Shown here piece after piece: positions 21,898 through 26,810 of a stretch of DNA of 26,810 nucleotides; positions within the stretch are counted from its first letter, which is position 1; each line of letters opens with the position of its first letter. The stretch is from a virus: positions 1-26,810 of the IMG/VR virus record IMGVR_UViG_3300032562_002517. One strand, given 5' to 3'. Below the pieces are notes generated by a model. It ran no database searches, was not told the DNA's origin, and saw only the letters and a program-made list of their open reading frames with translations. The position numbers were made by a program, and so were the translations under genes.

Positions 21898-21912
21898 AAC
21901 TTTTAAATTTTA

Positions 21913-21986
21913 GAATTCTGTGAGAGATTCGAACTCCCGTCTCCGGCTCCTTATGCCGGTGCTCTAACCACTGAGCTAACAAAATC
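21913..21986 (-). tRNA. tRNA with AAG anticodon (Leu-type decoder)
   Basis: Acceptor GATTTTG (21980-21986) with CAGAATT (21914-21920), a canonical D-arm (AGCTCAGTGGTTAGAGC), perfect CCGGC/GCCGG anticodon stem with loop ATAAGGA, and T-arm with TTCGAAT. The letters give AAG for CUU. A34 anticodons are rare in bacteria, and the variable region is short, so charging by LeuRS is uncertain. Confidence 0.7.
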
Positions 21987-22092
21987 GACTACTTTTTAGA
22001 GCTTTCTGCAGGAGCTCAATTTAGTAGTGGGACATGAAAGTTATTCCTGTTTCTGCAGTCCAGTTTCGCTTTTCCAATCCCTTTGCTGATCT
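21987..22092. other. Non-coding spacer with small hairpin
   Basis: No gene is visible. gagct ... agctc around 22000-22018 forms a small hairpin, and ctgcagaaa recurs on the minus strand at two places (near 22010 and 22055). It could be tRNA processing spacer. Confidence 0.3.
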
Positions 22093-22156
22093 ACCGGGAA
22101 TTGAGCCCGATTCCTCCCGCCGCATTGCGGGTATGCACCTTACACCACAACCATGA
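22085..22156 (-). tRNA. Degenerate tRNA-like sequence
   Basis: The minus strand shows a weak acceptor (TGGTTGT with TAGATCA), a reduced D-arm and a CCCGC/GCGGG hairpin with a six-base loop AATGCG lacking U33. The T-arm TCGGG CTCAATT CCCGG has C54 instead of T. No anticodon can be assigned (Ala TGC would be the nearest). It is probably a decayed tRNA. Confidence 0.35.
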
Positions 22157-22208
22157 AGCCAGAAATTTCGAACTTTCCAGCCCGGGGTCAATTACTCCCC
22201 GAGTTTGC
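22157..22208 (-). other. tRNA-remnant sequence
   Basis: A T-arm-like GAAAG TTCGAAA TTTC and a strong CGGGG ... CCCCG hairpin with a 9-base loop lie between two tRNAs, with no D-arm or paired acceptor. It may be a tRNA decayed by recombination. Confidence 0.3.
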
Positions 22209-22279
22209 CGAGAGTGGGAGGTTCGAACTTCGACTTTCGTCGTGACAGGACGACGTGCGCGCCATTACACTACACCCTC
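22209..22279 (-). tRNA. tRNA-Asp(GUC)
   Basis: GAGGGTG (22273-22279) pairs with CACTCTC (22210-22216); anticodon stem TCGTC/GACGA encloses CTGTCAC, anticodon GUC. The T-stem is weak (GAAG/CTCC with a mismatch). Confidence 0.78.
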
Positions 22280-22297
22280 GAAATTTTAATTAAACAG

Positions 22298-22375
22298 TAC
22301 TACCGACCGGGATCGAACCGGCACGATGTCCTCATTGAAAGTGAGGTGACCTATTCCCATTTAGTCCCCGGTAGC
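22298..22375 (-). tRNA. tRNA-Glu(UUC)
   Basis: GCTACCG (22369-22375) pairs with CGGTAGT (22299-22305); anticodon stem CCTCA/TGAGG with loop CTTTCAA gives UUC. T-arm TTCGATC. The variable region is slightly long. Confidence 0.85.
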
Positions 22376-22421
22376 ATAAATGTAAAGAATCTATTTTAAT
22401 TTTTACAATACATTTTTTCAG

Positions 22422-22504
22422 TAGTAGCGGTTGGAGTCGAACCAACAATCCATACAGATTATGTGATTTACAGTCACACGCCTGACCGCTTGAGCATCAC
22501 TACC
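22422..22504 (-). tRNA. tRNA-Tyr(GUA)
   Basis: GGTAGTG (22498-22504) pairs with CGCTACT (22423-22429); anticodon stem GTGA/TCAC with loop CTGTAAA gives GUA. The class II variable arm (ATAATCTGTATGGATT) is intact, unlike the leucine tRNAs in this array. Confidence 0.88.
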
Positions 22505-22567
22505 AAATTGGAGGGAAGGGAGAATTTCGAAATCCACTTTAAATATAAATCATTATATAATATTAAT

Positions 22568-23029
22568 TCAATGATCTATAAATTTTTTTGCTTCATTAAT
22601 CTTCTCTTTTGTGTTATTATACAAATCTCTCCATCTTATTCTTAAAATTTTCCATACATGCTTTATACATAATGCGTCTTTTTTATTATCTCTTTCTTTA
22701 TACTCATAAAATCTTTTGTGTTGATCTCCGTCAATTTCAATAGCTTTTTTTAAATCAACCCAAGCAAAATCTAATGAGTATATTCCAATAGGATATTCAG
22801 TTTTATAATTCTTATCCAAAAATTCATTTTTAATAATTTCAACTATCCTTTTCGAACTTACCAACGCACACTTATATTTAATCTCCTCAATCCTTCTCTT
22901 GGGTACATCGTAATGGTGCTTGTGAAACCAACACTTTTTTATTCCCAAATCGTTCGCCATTTTGTACAAATTTTCAACGCTGTAAGGTTCGCACACTAAA
23001 TGTCTACGTTCATCGCAATAGTACTTCAT
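22568..23029 (-). CDS. DUF4031 protein fused to a DUF559/Vsr-like homing nuclease domain
   Basis: This 153-residue protein has two halves of different base composition. Residues 1-68 match DUF4031 (MKYYCDERRHLVCEP, LYKMANDLGIKKCWFH, HHYDVPKRR, KCALVSSKRIVE), a small phage/bacterial family of unknown function. Residues 75-153 are an AT-rich segment with YSLDFAWVDLKKAIEIDGDQH (84-104), showing Asp87, Glu98 and Asp100 of a PD-(D/E)XK Vsr/DUF559 nuclease core. DUF4031 proteins usually stop where the nuclease begins, so a homing endonuclease may have been captured in frame. It overlaps no tRNA but lies between tRNA-Tyr and tRNA-Ser. Confidence 0.75.
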   Translation of the reverse strand: MKYYCDERRHLVCEPYSVENLYKMANDLGIKKCWFHKHHYDVPKRRIEEIKYKCALVSSKRIVEIIKNEFLDKNYKTEYPIGIYSLDFAWVDLKKAIEIDGDQHKRFYEYKERDNKKDALCIKHVWKILRIRWRDLYNNTKEKINEAKKFIDH

Positions 23030-23035
23030 CTTTTG

Positions 23036-23120
23036 CGGAAGATAGAGGTAACGATCCTCTTTGAGTTTTACCCCAGCCTCAGTTTAGCAAACTGGCCATT
23101 TACCTTTCATGCAATCTTCC
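23036..23120 (-). tRNA. tRNA-Ser(GCU)
   Basis: Perfect acceptor GGAAGAT (23114-23120)/ATCTTCC (23037-23043); loop TTGCTAA gives GCU for AGC/AGU. The class II variable arm (GAGGCTGGGGTAAAACTC) is present. T-loop ATCGTTA is non-standard. Confidence 0.82.
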
Positions 23121-23131
23121 AATTGACGGCG

Positions 23132-23203
23132 GGTGTAGGGACGGTATCGAACCGTCTTCCCGGGCTCCACAAACCCGTGCATCACCTTAATGCTTCGAAC
23201 ACC
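23132..23203 (-). tRNA. tRNA-His(GUG)
   Basis: Loop TTGTGGA with stem CGGGT/GCCCG gives GUG. The His-specific G-1 (23203) faces C73 (23132). T-arm GACGG TTCGATA CCGTC is perfect. Acceptor has two mismatches near its base. Confidence 0.78.
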
Positions 23204-23209
23204 GTTTAA

Positions 23210-23291
23210 AAAATCTCCTGTGTGCTACTCCTACCGGTCCCATGTTCGGCGGTTAAAAGTAAGGTACATCTTTTAGTCACCCAGAGATTTT
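23210..23291. other. 82-nt stem-closed element between tRNAs
   Basis: aaaatctc (23210-23217) and gagatttt (23284-23291) form an 8-bp closing stem. Inside are ACCG ... CGGT pairings and CTTTTAA resembling a Lys anticodon loop, but no T-loop. It may be a decayed tRNA or a distinct small RNA; it abuts the next tRNA. Confidence 0.4.
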
Positions 23292-23292
23292 G

Positions 23293-23374
23293 CGGAGGGT
23301 GACGGACTCGAACCCTCACAAGTTTTACCCCTTCACCGTTTTCAAGACGGCTAACTACTCCTTTAGGACCCTCC
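23293..23374 (-). tRNA. tRNA-Ser(UGA)
   Basis: Perfect acceptor GGAGGGT (23368-23374)/ACCCTCC (23294-23300); stem CCGT/ACGG with loop CTTGAAA gives UGA, reading UCA. The variable arm (TGAAGGGGTAAAACTTGT) is long as expected for Ser. Confidence 0.88.
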
Positions 23375-23379
23375 AAAAA

Positions 23380-23733
23380 TCATTTATAATATATCCTCTC
23401 CGGGTACTCCCCAAACATAAACAGAGTCACTGGGCACAGCCACATGGTCAAGTTGGAGTAATCTATTCCTTTGTAATTGCCTATCCTGTAATAAGCTCCA
23501 AACTCATCCCCGAAATCGTCCTCTCTTTCCAGTGTTATGTACTCGGAACCTTCAAATTCTTCGGTGTCAAGTACCAACGTTATTTCTGATTCACCATAAC
23601 TCAAAACGTCCAACCAATAGTCCGCTCCGGCCACCATCTGACACGCTTCCTTTGTTCCTCCTGCCTCTATGTAATCCGGTAAATCTGCGTACCAACAACC
23701 CGATGCTTCCTTGTAAAATCTTAACTCAATCAT
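23380..23733 (-). CDS. Hypothetical acidic protein, possibly DUF6717-like
   Basis: This 117-residue acidic protein begins MIELRFYKEASGCWYADLPDY and continues with GGTKEACQMVAGADYWLDVLS (about 25-45). The alternation of aromatic residues with W-Y-A-D-L-P and V-A-G-A-D resembles the DUF6717 group, but I am not sure. The C-terminus (MWLCPVTLFMFGEYPERIYY) is aromatic and hydrophobic. It is a single gene between tRNA-Ser and tRNA-Gln, with a leader of AAAAAATAAATGTT before ATG 23733. Function unknown. Confidence 0.6.
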   Translation of the reverse strand: MIELRFYKEASGCWYADLPDYIEAGGTKEACQMVAGADYWLDVLSYGESEITLVLDTEEFEGSEYITLEREDDFGDEFGAYYRIGNYKGIDYSNLTMWLCPVTLFMFGEYPERIYYK

Positions 23734-23749
23734 AACATTTATTTTTTAG

Positions 23750-23822
23750 TTGTCCCACTCCGAATCGAACAGAGATTACTAGGGCCAAATCCTAGTGTAA
23801 TTAGCCATTATACCATGGGACA
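23750..23822 (-). tRNA. tRNA-Gln(UUG)
   Basis: TGTCCCA (23816-23822) pairs with TGGGACA (23751-23757); stem CTAGG/CCTAG with loop ATTTGGC gives UUG. T-loop TTCGATT. Confidence 0.87.
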
Positions 23823-23838
23823 GTTTAAACTTTTTTAG

Positions 23839-23908
23839 AGCGACTAGCCAGATTCGAACTGGCATCTCAGCCTTGACAAGGCCGAACACTAACCGTTGCA
23901 CCACACCC
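23839..23908 (-). tRNA. tRNA-like with GUC anticodon and unpaired acceptor
   Basis: D-arm (GTGCAACGGTTAGTGT), anticodon arm CGGCC TTGTCAA GGCTG (GUC, Asp) and T-arm GCCAG TTCGAAT CTGGC are good, but the 5' GGGTGTG does not pair with the 3' TAGTCGC. The acceptor may have been replaced by recombination or eroded. It is the third GUC gene in the array. Confidence 0.6.
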
Positions 23909-23959
23909 GTGTTTCTAAATTTCCCTATTTCAAAGAACCCAACATTCAATACTTTCATT

Positions 23960-24048
23960 GTGCGCCCAGAAGGATTCGAACCTTCAACTGACTTACGTCT
24001 CCCCACTGGTTAAAAGCCAGTTGCTCTACCAATTGAGCCATGAGCGCA
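23960..24048 (-). tRNA. tRNA-Lys(UUU) with expanded variable arm
   Basis: Acceptor TGCGCTC (24042-24048)/GGGCGCA (23961-23967), canonical D-arm (GGCTCAATTGGTAGAGC), stem CTGG/CCAG with loop CTTTTAA (UUU) and T-arm GAAGG TTCGAAT CCTTC. The variable region is about 20 nt (TGGGGAGACGTAAGTCAGTT) instead of about 5 nt, with repeated CAGT at the edges suggesting an insertion. Confidence 0.82.
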
Positions 24049-24104
24049 TTATTTTTTAAATGCCGCACTCACGCTTATTCGGTGCAGCAACTAACGTTTT
24101 CGTT

Positions 24105-24758
24105 TCATATTTTTGTTTTTTTCATGTATTGATTAAAAATATCTCTATCAACAATTTCTAAATCAATATTATTTTGCTCTAAAACTAATTTCATTTTCAA
24201 TCTATCATTTCCCCACCAATGACCTTTTACTTCAAAATATTTTTGTAATTTTGTACTCCAAAAATCTGGAGTGTAATAATGAATTTTTCCATTATGATCT
24301 TTCCACTTAAATGAATGTTTTTTATGCCCAACGCCAATTTTTATCCAATTATCATCTATTAAATTTAAATACGTGGAAAAATCTTTTTCCCAACTACCTT
24401 GCGCTTTAAATTTAATTCCAAAATTATTACAAACTTCAAACCACTTACATCGGCCACCTTTATTATTCTTAGAGAGTTTTTTTCCTATTTTGATTTTAGA
24501 TTCTATACTATGTTTTTTATTTTTCCAATAAGGTATTAACTCTCCTAATTTTACCTTATTTGAATATAATTCTGCGCTTTTTTTAATTATGCTATTAGTT
24601 TCTTTTGTAAGACCTAAATTCCACGCTTTTCTTCCTTCTTTATAAGGTTTATTTATCTTTTTTATATGTTCTAATCCTTCTTTTGTATGACTTCTCCAAT
24701 TATGACTTGTCAAAGCTTTTTTATTCTTTAGTTCTTTATTACAAATTTGACATATCAT
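24105..24758 (-). CDS. Zinc-finger PD-(D/E)XK homing endonuclease
   Basis: This 217-residue AT-rich gene encodes a C2H2 finger (Cys3, Cys6, His19, His24 in CQICNKELKNKKALTSHNW), NUMOD3-like basic repeats (about 36-100: KPYKEGRKAWNLGLTKET, IKIGKKLSKNN) and a nuclease core with SWEKDF (122-127), YYTPDFWS (161-168) and FEVKGHWW (175-182), giving the E ... PD ... EVK motif. It is transcribed just downstream of tRNA-Phe, whose 3' end lies 5 bases from its ATG. This suggests insertion next to a tRNA. It probably cleaves an allele lacking the element. Confidence 0.85.
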   Translation of the reverse strand: MICQICNKELKNKKALTSHNWRSHTKEGLEHIKKINKPYKEGRKAWNLGLTKETNSIIKKSAELYSNKVKLGELIPYWKNKKHSIESKIKIGKKLSKNNKGGRCKWFEVCNNFGIKFKAQGSWEKDFSTYLNLIDDNWIKIGVGHKKHSFKWKDHNGKIHYYTPDFWSTKLQKYFEVKGHWWGNDRLKMKLVLEQNNIDLEIVDRDIFNQYMKKTKI

Positions 24759-24763
24759 ATTTT

Positions 24764-24837
24764 GTGGTAACGAGAAGTATCGAACTTCTCTCTTAAGTTT
24801 TTCAGACTTACGCTAATCCATCTCAGCTACGTTACCA
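24764..24837 (-). tRNA. tRNA-Phe(GAA)
   Basis: Perfect acceptor TGGTAAC (24831-24837)/GTTACCA (24765-24771); stem TAAGT/ACTTA with loop CTGAAAA gives GAA. T-arm GAGAAG-type with TTCGATA. It directly precedes the homing endonuclease ATG. Confidence 0.87.
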
Positions 24838-24846
24838 GGAAATTAA

Positions 24847-24877
24847 AAAAGCCCTGATTTTTTGAACCAGGGCTTTT
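24847..24877. terminator. Bidirectional-looking intrinsic terminator
   Basis: aaaagccctg (24847-24856) and cagggctttt (24868-24877) form a 10-bp stem with an 11-base loop and A/T tails on both sides. It lies downstream of the 49-residue ORF and upstream of tRNA-Phe, so it separates the two units. Confidence 0.85.
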
Positions 24878-24896
24878 ATGATTTTTTGGGTTACTT

Positions 24897-25046
24897 TTAT
24901 CCCAAATCTATATCATTTAGTCCTGGACTTTTGTTCGGTATTGTTTTGGTATCCGGATTAATCGCGTTACTAAAGCAATAACCCACCAATAGCGGATTTC
25001 TTTGCTCCGATTGCCAATTAATTATATGAGATACTACGTGTTTCAT
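24897..25046 (-). CDS. 49-residue hypothetical protein
   Basis: ATG 25046 opens MKHVVSHIINWQSEQRNPLLV and ends LNDIDLG-TAA. It is flanked by an ATATTTATA motif (25051-25059) before the ATG and by a strong terminator after the stop, so it looks like a true small transcription unit. It has one Cys (YCFSN). I do not recognise it; no membrane segment or nucleic-acid motif is clear. Confidence 0.6.
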   Translation of the reverse strand: MKHVVSHIINWQSEQRNPLLVGYCFSNAINPDTKTIPNKSPGLNDIDLG

Positions 25047-25050
25047 TGTC

Positions 25051-25059
25051 TATAAATAT
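25051..25059 (-). promoter_or_regulatory. ATATTTATA motif before the 49-residue ORF
   Basis: On the coding strand ATATTTATA lies 4 bases before ATG 25046, one of five such motifs close to gene starts here. It could be a promoter-core element of a near-leaderless mRNA. Confidence 0.4.
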
Positions 25060-25145
25060 GATAACTTTGTATTCAATCATTATTTTAATGATATAAGGTA
25101 AATATACGAAGTTATTTTGAATTAAAAAAATTTATTTTAAAAAAA

Positions 25146-25213
25146 TGCCCAATGAAAACCAATCTATTAAGCTTAACTGATTGGTTCCCAATTGGGCAAC
25201 ATGTTGGTTTTCA
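25146..25213 (-). terminator. Terminator with an alternative hairpin, downstream of the DUF6515-like gene
   Basis: tgcccaa (25146-25152) pairs with ttgggca (25192-25198) and, inside, aaccaatc (25157-25164) with gattggtt (25179-25186), followed on the minus strand by a T7 run. A competing 10-bp pairing (tgaaaaccaa 25153-25162 with ttggttttca 25204-25213) would block the inner stem. It is either just a robust terminator or an attenuator-like switch. Confidence 0.75.
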
Positions 25214-25224
25214 ATAAAGAATTT

Positions 25225-25758
25225 TTATAAAAGCTTTTTATCCACAACCAAATACATTTTTTTGCGATTGAATTTTACTTTTTTATAATAAACTTCTCCA
25301 TAAGATTCGTAGTACATAACGTTATTAATTACTACTTTTATGCAATTTTTTGGAAGTTTCGGTACCATTGCACCGATCTGTGGTTCAATGACTGCGTATT
25401 GTCCATTTTGATCTTCCGTATAATAAATGCCTTCGTAATAGTAATAATTCAAATTTTCCCACCTAAATGCCCAACAACCGCAAGGTAAATAACTTATAGA
25501 ATAACCAAACGGTGGATATATCAAATTGTAATTAAAATCATAAAACAATCCAGATCTACAATAAAAAATTCTACCCCTGTAATTTTGATAAGCATAATTT
25601 CTATGATCTACTTCCCTAAATTCTTGACCCCTATAAGAGTCTCTGCGCGGTTGAATTGTTGTGTACCTTGAATGATTTCCGTAAAATGCATGATTTCTTT
25701 GAGAAAATACAAGATTGATGAATAACATCATCGCTAAAAATAATGTTAATTTTTTCAT
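25225..25758 (-). CDS. Secreted Tyr-rich protein, DUF6515-like
   Basis: This 177-residue protein starts with a clear signal peptide (MKKLTLFLAMMLFINLVFSQ, cleavage likely near residue 20). The mature part is Tyr- and Arg-rich (YRGRIFYCRSG, NLNYYYYEGIYY, about 108-119), then QYAVIEPQIGAMVPKLPKNC (123-142) and NNVMYYESYGEVYYKK (149-164), typical of the Bacteroidetes DUF6515 group. Such proteins are thought to be exported; function unknown. In a phage it may be an accessory gene acquired from its host. It is followed by a terminator. Confidence 0.75.
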   Translation of the reverse strand: MKKLTLFLAMMLFINLVFSQRNHAFYGNHSRYTTIQPRRDSYRGQEFREVDHRNYAYQNYRGRIFYCRSGLFYDFNYNLIYPPFGYSISYLPCGCWAFRWENLNYYYYEGIYYTEDQNGQYAVIEPQIGAMVPKLPKNCIKVVINNVMYYESYGEVYYKKVKFNRKKMYLVVDKKLL

Positions 25759-25764
25759 GACTGT

Positions 25765-26109
25765 TTATTTTTTACTTTTTATTATTAATTCTCCAATGCA
25801 CTCTATTTTTCCTAATAGTTTTTGAAATTCCGACTGAGTCAATTTCAAATTTTCTCCTGCTTTGTACAATTGTTGTATCAATTTCTTGTACTCCAATTTT
25901 GAAATTTCCGGATCCATTTTTCCCGCTGTCGCTTTTTTGTAGTAAGGAAGTTTCACTGAAAAATGCTGGTAAGTCAGCATTGACGGCCCTCCTTTCTTCT
26001 TTGCGTCCTGAGCTATCTTCGTTGCTCCCTTGAGCCTCTTTTCGGAAAACTCCGTAAACGACTCCTCTTTCTCTAATTCTTCCGTTAATAATTTTTTGAG
26101 TTGTATCAT
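25765..26109 (-). CDS. Small basic phage-type hypothetical protein
   Basis: I start at ATG 26109 (MIQLKKLLTEELEKEESF), 114 residues; a longer frame starts at TTG 26133. The N-terminus resembles many small phage proteins that begin M-I-x-L-K-x-L-L-x-E, with a Lys-rich helix (RLKGATKIAQDAKKKG) and more helices after it (ISKLEYKKLIQQLYKAGENL). No enzyme motif is visible. An ATATTTATA motif (26116-26124) lies 6 bases upstream, inside the tail of the peptidase frame. Confidence 0.6.
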   Translation of the reverse strand: MIQLKKLLTEELEKEESFTEFSEKRLKGATKIAQDAKKKGGPSMLTYQHFSVKLPYYKKATAGKMDPEISKLEYKKLIQQLYKAGENLKLTQSEFQKLLGKIECIGELIIKSKK

Positions 26110-26566
26110 TGTATCTATAAATATTACTAACAATCACTCCCCTGTAATGAGTTTTATAAAATGATTGTGAAAGATCACTAACCACAACCCAGCGTTTTCT
26201 ACTTGATGCATTAACGAATTTATTATTTCCCAAATATATTCCGCAGTGCCATTTACTAGGTGATCTTGGACTTCTAAAAAATACTATGTCCCCCACCATC
26301 AAATCTTTCTTTTTAACTCTTTTCGTGAATTTGTATTGTTGAGTGCAAGATCTCGGAATTCCTATATTATAAACATCACAATATAACCTTTGAGAAAATC
26401 CAGAACAATCTATTCCTGTTTCCTTAATACCGCCTTATTTGTAAGGTCTACCAACCCAAGTATTTACGAAAGCATTTAGGGTAGAATCTTCGGTATAAAG
26501 TTTGGCCTTTTTACCCATCGACACTAGGTCTATTAACAAAAATATTATTATGTATAATAATTTCAT
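25772..26566 (-). pseudogene. NlpC/P60 cysteine peptidase with in-frame TAA
   Basis: From ATG 26566 the frame encodes a hydrophobic signal-like segment (MKLLYIIIFLLIDLV), then an NlpC/P60 domain (IDCSGFS with catalytic Cys54; VGDIVFF; KWHCGIYLG with catalytic His107), a gamma-D-Glu-diaminopimelate or similar cell-wall endopeptidase. A TAA replaces codon 44 (26435-26437) in WVGRPYK-GG, where Tyr is normally found. The remaining open frame from ATG 26302 lacks the catalytic Cys. The domain ends near 26115; the open frame then runs on to 25772 under the next gene, implying a lost stop. It may be a decaying gene or contain assembly errors. Confidence 0.7.
26116..26124 (-). promoter_or_regulatory. 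ATATTTATA motif before the 114-residue gene
   Basis: Coding-strand ATATTTATA lies 6 bases before ATG 26109, matching other gene leaders in this window. Confidence 0.35.
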
Positions 26567-26657
26567 GAGCTGTATTTTTTTTCTGTTTTTTCATATCACC
26601 AAACTTAATTTTTTCCATTTAAAAGCACTCTTATCGTTTAAAAACAGTAATTCAAAA

Positions 26658-26810
26658 TTATTTTATTAAAGATATCGTCCAAAAATCCGAAGCTAATTGT
26701 GAATTGCACAAATAATCAGCAGGAATTTTAAAATATCCTCCCATTCCCCAATCTTCCCCCCAAGAATTCCTCATTAAAAAGGTATCTTCATTCATATCGT
26801 ACCCAACAAC
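26658..26810 (-). CDS. Papain-family (C1) cysteine peptidase, C-terminal part
   Basis: The frame entering from the window edge encodes 50 residues that include VVGYDMNEDTFLMRNSWGEDW and GMGGYFKIPADYL and end with SDFWTISLIK. RNSWGxxWGxxGYF is the Asn-containing motif of papain-like C1A peptidases, and the leading V-V-G-Y follows the catalytic His in this family. The catalytic Cys and His lie beyond the window edge. The stop is 91 bases before the NlpC/P60 start, so two peptidases of different folds are adjacent, perhaps for host-wall entry or lysis. The 26567-26657 gap holds no convincing gene. Confidence 0.8.
   Translation of the reverse strand, partial: VVGYDMNEDTFLMRNSWGEDWGMGGYFKIPADYLCNSQLASDFWTISLIK

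Noticed and set aside
23779-24006. A 75-residue minus-strand ORF across the tRNA-Asp-like and tRNA-Lys genes
   Set aside because: It spans tRNA sequences (GSNPSG is the translated T-arm), so it is a shadow.
25062-25069. Bacteroidetes -7 box TAACTTTG on the plus strand
   Set aside because: No -33 TTG at the expected spacing and no plus-strand gene follows.
14802-26437. Genome-wide stop-codon reassignment
   Set aside because: TGA, TAA and TAG interruptions all occur, yet TAA and TGA also end many normal genes with tight overlaps.
26567-26657. 35-residue Lys-rich ORF between the two peptidases
   Set aside because: It overlaps the NlpC/P60 start in another frame and has no recognisable motif.

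Overview
The window looks like part of a large tailed phage (or phage-like contig) that infects a Bacteroidetes/Flavobacteria-type host. This rests on several things. Every convincing gene lies on the minus strand, and many neighbours overlap by 1-8 bases (ATGA or TAATG junctions). There is a phage fibre/structural protein and a dense tRNA array with 22 recognisable tRNAs plus several tRNA-like pieces. There are four homing-endonuclease genes or domains. Leaders are AT-rich with few Shine-Dalgarno sequences. A secreted protein resembles the Bacteroidetes DUF6515 group. No database search was run; all names come from motifs read in the translations.

Layout in ascending coordinates (transcription runs right to left). 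(1) 1-14,900 is a glycan-biosynthesis block: GT2 enzymes, a GT17-like enzyme, two GT11-type fucosyltransferases, two GT4 enzymes, a GT2-DUF5672 fusion, a DUF3431-like protein, a methyltransferase, two NAD-dependent epimerase/dehydratases and an RfbH/E1-type 3-dehydratase with His in place of the PLP lysine. Two GIY-YIG-type homing endonucleases sit among them. Together these could make and attach 3-deoxy or otherwise modified sugars, methyl groups and fucose to a phage or host glycan. (2) 14,946-16,700 holds small DNA-metabolism or regulatory genes: a ribbon-helix-helix protein, a Cas4/RecB-like PD-(D/E)XK nuclease, a MazG-like protein and a zinc-ribbon protein. (3) 16,760-18,940 holds a 520-residue virion protein and a YkuK-like RNase H-fold protein, each followed by a clear intrinsic terminator.

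(4) 18,973-24,840 is the tRNA region, interspersed with a methyltransferase-like gene, a coiled-coil protein, small hypotheticals, a DUF4031-endonuclease fusion and a zinc-finger PD-(D/E)XK homing endonuclease. Its tRNAs are odd: three Leu tRNAs have lost their long variable arm, a tRNA-Lys has gained one, and a 143-nt tRNA-like gene carries a ~70-nt variable region. (5) 24,847-26,810 holds small secreted or accessory proteins, an NlpC/P60 peptidase gene with an in-frame stop, and the end of a papain-like (C1) peptidase.

Several conserved genes are interrupted: the GT4 at 14,802 (TGA), NlpC/P60 at 26,435 (TAA), and the coiled-coil protein's membrane anchor at about 21,525-21,580 (frameshifts). 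All three stop codons are involved or used elsewhere as normal stops, so simple code reassignment is unlikely. Recoding, real decay and assembly error remain open. The GT4 case is the most intriguing because a nested perfect hairpin ends one base before the stop.
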